In this document: in pieces, positions 60,228 to 64,000 of the stretch | Layout: each line of letters opens with the position of its first letter | How positions within the stretch are numbered: position 1 is the first letter of the stretch | Source: Pseudomonas sp. Q1-7 | Lineage (GTDB): Bacteria; Pseudomonadota; Gammaproteobacteria; Pseudomonadales; Pseudomonadaceae | Reading direction: 5' to 3' | Assembly (NCBI RefSeq): GCF_028010285.1 | Contig: NZ_CP116304.1 | Coordinates: 1,504,501-1,568,500 of the forward strand | Length of the DNA stretch: 64,000 bases | Notes under the pieces: generated by a model | What the model was told of the DNA's origin: nothing | What the model saw: only the letters and a program-made list of their open reading frames with translations | Databases searched by the model: none | Program-made: the position numbers and the translations under genes

Positions 60228-62309
60228 TCAATGCTTCGCCACGGCTGAGTTCAGACCCAGGTAGTCCAACAGGATCTGCCCGGTTTCGGTCAGGTAGGCG
60301 TCATCTTCCGGCTTGGTCTTGTCTTCCTCTTCCGGCAGGGCGTCTTCATCCTCCGGCTTGAGCTCCTGCAGCAGTTCCTCGCCCTTGGCCTTGCGGCGGG
60401 TGTTCTCCATCGCCAGCTGCTTGGCCTCGATGTCGCTCTGCTGGGCGCGGCGCTTGGTTTCGTTGAGGCTGACCACGGTGTCTTTCATCAGCTTCTGCGC
60501 CAGCGCCAGACGCTCGCGGCTGTAGACGAAGTCCGGGTTCTGCGCGGTGCGCGCATCATGGCGGGCTTTCAGCTCGGCCAGGAACGGCTTGAACGGGTCC
60601 AGCTCGGGCTTGATGGCCGGGCGGATGCTGTCCCAGGGCATGGCTTCGGGCAGCGCGCTCTCGCCGATCTGCTTGGTGTCCACCACCGAGGGGTACTCGA
60701 TGTCTGGCAATACGCCCTGGTGCTGGGTGCTCTGGCCGGAGACGCGATAGAACTTGGCCAGGGTCAGCTTCAGCTCGCCATGGTTCAGCGGCTGGATGGT
60801 CTGCACGGTGCCCTTGCCGAAGGTCTGGCCGCCGATGATCAGTGCGCGGTGGTAGTCCTGCATGGCGCCGGCGAAGATTTCCGAGGCCGAGGCGGACAGT
60901 CGATTGACCAGCACGGCCATCGGTCCGGTGTAGTAGACGCCGGTGTTCTCGTCGGCCAGTACGTCGACGCGGCCGTCGCTGTTGCGTACCAGCACGGTCG
61001 GACCCTGGTCGATGAACAGCCCGGTCAGTTCGGTGGCTTCCTGCAGGGAGCCGCCGCCGTTGTTGCGCAGGTCGATGACCACGCCGTCGACCTTCTCCTT
61101 CTGCAGCTCGCCGAGGAGTTTCTTCACGTCGCGGGTGGTGCTCTTGTACTCGGGGTCGCCGGCACGGAAGGCCTTGAAGTCCAGGTAGAAGGCCGGCACT
61201 TCGATCACGCCGAGCTTGAACCGGGTGCCTTCATGTTCGAGGTTGAGGACGGATTTCTTCGCCGCCTGTTCTTCCAGCTTCACGGCCTCGCGGGTGATCG
61301 ATACCACCTTGCTGGTCTGGTCGTTCGGCGCGTTGCTCGCCGGGATCACTTCCAGGCGTACCACCGAGCCTTTCGGGCCGCGGATCAGCTTGACCACCTC
61401 GTCCAGGCGCCAGCCGATCACGTCGACCATTTCGCCATTGCCTTGGGCGACACCGATGATCTTGTCCGCCGGCGCCACTTGCTTGCTCTTCTCGGCCGGT
61501 CCGGCCGGCACCAGGCGCACCACCTTCACGTACTCGTTGTCGCTTTGCAGCACGGCGCCGATGCCCTCGAGGGACAGGCTCATGTTGATGTCGAAGTTCT
61601 CCGCATTGTCCGGGGAGAGGTACTGGGTGTGCGGGTCGTAGGTCTGGGCGAACGCGTTGATGTAGGCCTGGAACACGTCCTCGCCACGGGTCTGGTCGAG
61701 GCGCGAGAGCTGGTTCTTGTAGCGCTTGACCAGCAGTTCCTGGATGGCCTTGGGTTCCTTCTTGGCGAGTTTCAGCCGCAGGACCTCGTCCTTCACGCGC
61801 TTGCGCCAGAGGTCGTCGAGGGCGGCGCGATCCTTGGCCCAGGGCGCCTTCTCGCGGTTGGTCTCGAGGCTTTCATCGACGTTGAAGTCGATCTTGTCGA
61901 CGCCTTTGTCGAGCATTGCCAGGGCGAAGTCCAGGCGCTCCTTGAGGCGGTCCAGATGGCGTTTGTAGATGATGAAGCCGGGTTCCAGGTCGCCGCTCTT
62001 CAGCAGGTCGTCGAAACGGGTGCGCCATTTGTCGAATTCAGCGATGTCGGCGGCGGTGAAATACATCCGCGCCGGGTCGAGGAGCTTGAGGTAGCCCTCG
62101 TAGATCTTCACCGAGCGGTCGTCGTTGAGCGGCGGCTTGTTGTAGTGGTGGCGCTTGAGCAGTTCCACCACGTTGAGGCTGGCGATCACCTGTTCGCGGT
62201 CGGGCTGGAGGGCATCCCAACTGTTCGGGGCGGTGGGGGCGGCATGCAACGGCAGGACGCTGACGCTGAGGGCCAAGGCAAGTGCAGAACTGATCAGGGA
62301 GCGCTTCAT
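60228..62309 (-). CDS. prc: Carboxy-terminal processing protease Prc (Tsp)
   Basis: 693 aa, periplasmic S41 protease. Signal peptide of ~24 residues (LPLHA), an N-terminal helical domain (~30-235), PDZ domain (~240-330), and the protease core with LRNNGGG and LSASASEIFAGAMQDYHRALIIGGQTFGKGT, which contains the Ser/Lys dyad. A Lys/Glu-rich tail follows. It degrades tailless or ssrA-type substrates and controls peptidoglycan hydrolases. Start at 62309 (MKRSL); an ATG at 62342 precedes the signal sequence and is less likely. Confidence 0.94.
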   Translation of the reverse strand: MKRSLISSALALALSVSVLPLHAAPTAPNSWDALQPDREQVIASLNVVELLKRHHYNKPPLNDDRSVKIYEGYLKLLDPARMYFTAADIAEFDKWRTRFDDLLKSGDLEPGFIIYKRHLDRLKERLDFALAMLDKGVDKIDFNVDESLETNREKAPWAKDRAALDDLWRKRVKDEVLRLKLAKKEPKAIQELLVKRYKNQLSRLDQTRGEDVFQAYINAFAQTYDPHTQYLSPDNAENFDINMSLSLEGIGAVLQSDNEYVKVVRLVPAGPAEKSKQVAPADKIIGVAQGNGEMVDVIGWRLDEVVKLIRGPKGSVVRLEVIPASNAPNDQTSKVVSITREAVKLEEQAAKKSVLNLEHEGTRFKLGVIEVPAFYLDFKAFRAGDPEYKSTTRDVKKLLGELQKEKVDGVVIDLRNNGGGSLQEATELTGLFIDQGPTVLVRNSDGRVDVLADENTGVYYTGPMAVLVNRLSASASEIFAGAMQDYHRALIIGGQTFGKGTVQTIQPLNHGELKLTLAKFYRVSGQSTQHQGVLPDIEYPSVVDTKQIGESALPEAMPWDSIRPAIKPELDPFKPFLAELKARHDARTAQNPDFVYSRERLALAQKLMKDTVVSLNETKRRAQQSDIEAKQLAMENTRRKAKGEELLQELKPEDEDALPEEEDKTKPEDDAYLTETGQILLDYLGLNSAVAKH

Positions 62310-62435
62310 GCTGATTCGACGTCGGGACAGGTGATAACGCATATTAGGCCGTATTTGAGGGCGCCGGGTTCCATTGGCGCAATGCAAAGGCCCGGCAGCT
62401 CGCCGGGCCTGGTCCAAGCTCACTATGGAGGCACC

Positions 62436-63401
62436 GTGAAGGCATTGCAAGGCGTCGAAGGGCGCGTGGAGTGGGGGGAGCGGGCCAGTCCGGCCTGCGA
62501 TGTGGGGCAAGTGCGAATTCGCGTAGCCGCGGCCGGCCTGAACCGGGCCGACCTGTTGCAGCGGGCGGGGCTCTATCCGCCGCCGCCGGGTGCCAGCGAC
62601 ATCCTCGGCCTGGAGGCCTCCGGCGTGATCACCGAGGTGGGCGCCGGCAGTGGCGCCTGGCAGGTGGGCGACCGCGTGTGCTGCCTGCTGGCCGGCGGCG
62701 GCATGGCCGAGGACGTGGTGGTGGACGCCCGCCACGTATTACCTGTGCCCGAGGGCCTGTCTCTGGCCGAGGCCGCGGCGCTGCCGGAGGTGTACGCCAC
62801 CGCCTGGCTCAACCTGTTTCAGCTGGCGGCGCTGAAGCCCGGCGAGAAGGTGCTTCTGCACGCCGGGGCCAGCGGTGTCGGCTCCGCCGCCATTCAGCTG
62901 TGCAAGGCCTTCGGCAGCCCCTGCTGGGTCAGCGTGGGGTCGCCCGAGCGCCTGGCCTACTGCGAATCCCTCGGCGCCCAGGGGGGCGCGCTACGTGGCG
63001 AAAGCCTGGACAGCCTGCGCGATTTCGGCCCCTTCGACGTGATTCTCGACCCCGTAGGCGGCAACTACGCCAGCCTCAACCTGGCCCTGGCCGCCACCGA
63101 TGGCCGCTGGGTGAACATCGGCCTGATGGGCGGACGCAATGCCGAGCTGGACATGGCGCTGCTGCTGGGTAAGCGGGTGCAACTGATCGGTTCCACCCTG
63201 CGCAGCCGAGATGAGCAGTTCAAGGCCGACCTGATCAGCGAGCTGCGCCAGCACGTCTGGCCGCTGTTCGAGGAGGGTCGCCTGCAGCCGCGCCTGGAAA
63301 AAACCTTCCCGGGCAAGGATGCGGATGCCGCTTTCGACGCACTGGCCAGCAACCAGGTGGAAGGAAAGCTGGTGTTGCTGGTGGATGAAAGCCTGGTCTG
63401 A
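62436..63401 (+). CDS. NAD(P)H-quinone oxidoreductase (zeta-crystallin-like MDR)
   Basis: 321 aa of the zinc-free medium-chain dehydrogenase group. GroES-like N-terminal domain with AGLNRADLLQRAGLYPPPPGASDILGLEASG; Rossmann domain with LLHAGASGVGSAAIQL for NADPH; DVILDPVGG and VNIGLMGG. It reduces quinones to protect against redox stress. GTG start after tatggagg. Divergent from prc, upstream of ahpC. Confidence 0.9.
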   Translation: MKALQGVEGRVEWGERASPACDVGQVRIRVAAAGLNRADLLQRAGLYPPPPGASDILGLEASGVITEVGAGSGAWQVGDRVCCLLAGGGMAEDVVVDARHVLPVPEGLSLAEAAALPEVYATAWLNLFQLAALKPGEKVLLHAGASGVGSAAIQLCKAFGSPCWVSVGSPERLAYCESLGAQGGALRGESLDSLRDFGPFDVILDPVGGNYASLNLALAATDGRWVNIGLMGGRNAELDMALLLGKRVQLIGSTLRSRDEQFKADLISELRQHVWPLFEEGRLQPRLEKTFPGKDADAAFDALASNQVEGKLVLLVDESLV

Positions 63402-63460
63402 GGTACTTTGGTCAACGCTCCAGGCCTCGTGGTTCGGGGCGTTGACGAGTTGCATTGATG

Positions 63461-63490
63461 TAATCAATCGATCTGATGCCTGTAATCAAT
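63461..63490 (+). promoter_or_regulatory. Candidate OxyR-binding region upstream of ahpC
   Basis: taatcaat occurs at 63461-63468 and again at 63483-63490, a 22-bp period, each followed by gatc 1-2 bases later. OxyR contacts four tetramers repeated every 11 bp, so a 22-bp direct repeat fits. It lies 67-96 bp before the ahpC ATG. Confidence 0.5.
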
Positions 63491-63556
63491 ATGATCTTTT
63501 TGGAATAACCTCATAGTCTTCGTCGGGTAAATTTTCTAACCCACGAGGACGTTGCG

Positions 63557-64000
63557 ATGTCTCTGATCAACACCGAAGTCAAACCTTTCAAAGCGACTGC
63601 TTACCATCAGGGCAAGTTCGTCGAAATCTCCGAAGCCAGCCTGAAGGGCAAGTGGTCCGTGTTCTTCTTCTACCCGGCCGACTTCACCTTCGTCTGCCCG
63701 ACCGAGCTGGGCGACCTGGCCGACAACTACGACGAGTTCCAGAAACTGGGCGTGGAAATCTACGGCGTGTCCACCGACACCCACTTCACCCACAAGGCCT
63801 GGCACGACACGTCCGACACCATCGGCAAGATCCAGTACCCGCTGGTTGGCGACCCCACCTGGGTCCTGTCGAAGAACTTCGAAGTGCTGATCGAAGAAGC
63901 CGGTCTGGCTGATCGTGGCACCTTCGTGATCGACCCGGAAGGCAAGATCCAGATCGTCGAAGTCAACGCCGGCGGCATTGGTCGCGACGCCCAGGAACTG
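63557..64000 (+). CDS. ahpC: Alkyl hydroperoxide reductase subunit C, 3' end outside window
   Basis: 148 codons present of about 187. Typical 2-Cys peroxiredoxin: the peroxidatic Cys lies in [13 protein letters not shown] (C47), with [10 protein letters not shown] before it and [20 protein letters not shown] near the cut. The resolving Cys lies beyond the window. It reduces peroxides using AhpF. gagg precedes the ATG. The upstream repeat suggests OxyR control. Confidence 0.96.
   Translation, partial: MSLINTEVKPFKATAYHQGKFVEISEASLKGKWSVFFFYPADFTFVCPTELGDLADNYDEFQKLGVEIYGVSTDTHFTHKAWHDTSDTIGKIQYPLVGDPTWVLSKNFEVLIEEAGLADRGTFVIDPEGKIQIVEVNAGGIGRDAQEL

Noticed and set aside
60558-63401. A 947-codon plus-strand frame across prc
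   Set aside because: Its 3' third is the real quinone oxidoreductase; the rest is antisense to prc and lacks a ribosome site and recognisable domains. The GTG at 62436 with tatggagg is the true start.

Overview
The window is chromosomal DNA from a high-G+C gammaproteobacterium, almost certainly a Pseudomonas of the aeruginosa/resinovorans kind. The basis is the near-verbatim Pseudomonas MvaT, a PctA-type amino-acid chemoreceptor, a RhlB helicase with a basic N-terminal extension, RdgC, FklB, Prc and an SSS-domain hybrid kinase, in gene neighbourhoods I recall from P. aeruginosa (sbcB-mvaT-purU-chemoreceptor; SSS kinase-GNAT-AraC; rdgC-tRNAs-fklB; EAL/GGDEF-prc-quinone reductase). No species is assigned. 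All database-style statements are from memory.

Layout. 0-1.4 kb: 3' part of rhlB. 1.4-2.1 kb: intergenic region carrying a structured repeat (copy 1). 2.1-15.5 kb: a minus-strand envelope operon RDD - SpoIIM-like - DUF4129 - DUF4350 - MoxR ATPase - DUF58. It is translationally coupled by short overlaps but split between DUF4350 and MoxR by about 6.5 kb of visibly less G+C-rich DNA. That insert holds a LysR regulator, a PrpF/GalD isomerase, a CitMHS transporter, an OprD porin and a TerC-family protein. 15.7-21.5 kb: sbcB, mvaT, purU, a CBS protein, a 58-codon ORF and a PctA-like chemoreceptor. 21.6-26.4 kb: DUF853 ATPase, a complete IS3-family element with a 3-bp target duplication, and a PiT phosphate transporter. 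26.7-31.9 kb: MocR-type regulator, ccoG, thioesterase, DUF488 and pbpG. 31.9-36 kb: MFS transporter, TIM-barrel protein and a second MocR regulator. 36-36.6 kb: structured repeat copy 2. 36.6-42.5 kb: divergent LysR/lysA, ZapE-like ATPase, AMP-ligase and a Crp-like regulator. 42.6-49.6 kb: acidic protein, SSS hybrid kinase, GNAT, AraC and AzlCD. 49.7-54.1 kb: MFS-PlsC fusion, Gdx/SugE exporter under a guanidine-II riboswitch, BASS transporter and rdgC. 54.2-54.7 kb: two tandem tRNA-Val/tRNA-Asp units. 54.8-64 kb: fklB, a DnaA-box cluster before a DUF1232 gene, a periplasmic binding protein, a small XRE/unknown/Sel1 operon, an EAL-CBS-GGDEF protein, prc, quinone oxidoreductase and the 5' part of ahpC.

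The most unusual signal is the ~298-nt dispersed repeat (1600-1897 and 36216-36514). The two copies differ at only a few positions in the core, yet four base pairs in three different stems change on both sides so that pairing is kept (G:C to A:T twice, A:T to G:C, A:T to C:G). This is direct evidence of selection on a folded RNA or DNA structure rather than on the spurious ORFs that cross it. Other notable points are the split MoxR operon with its tricarboxylate-type cargo, the guanidine-II riboswitch, an 11-G tract between divergent genes, a DnaA-box cluster far from any recognisable origin gene, and a terminator whose apex contains the upstream gene's stop codon.
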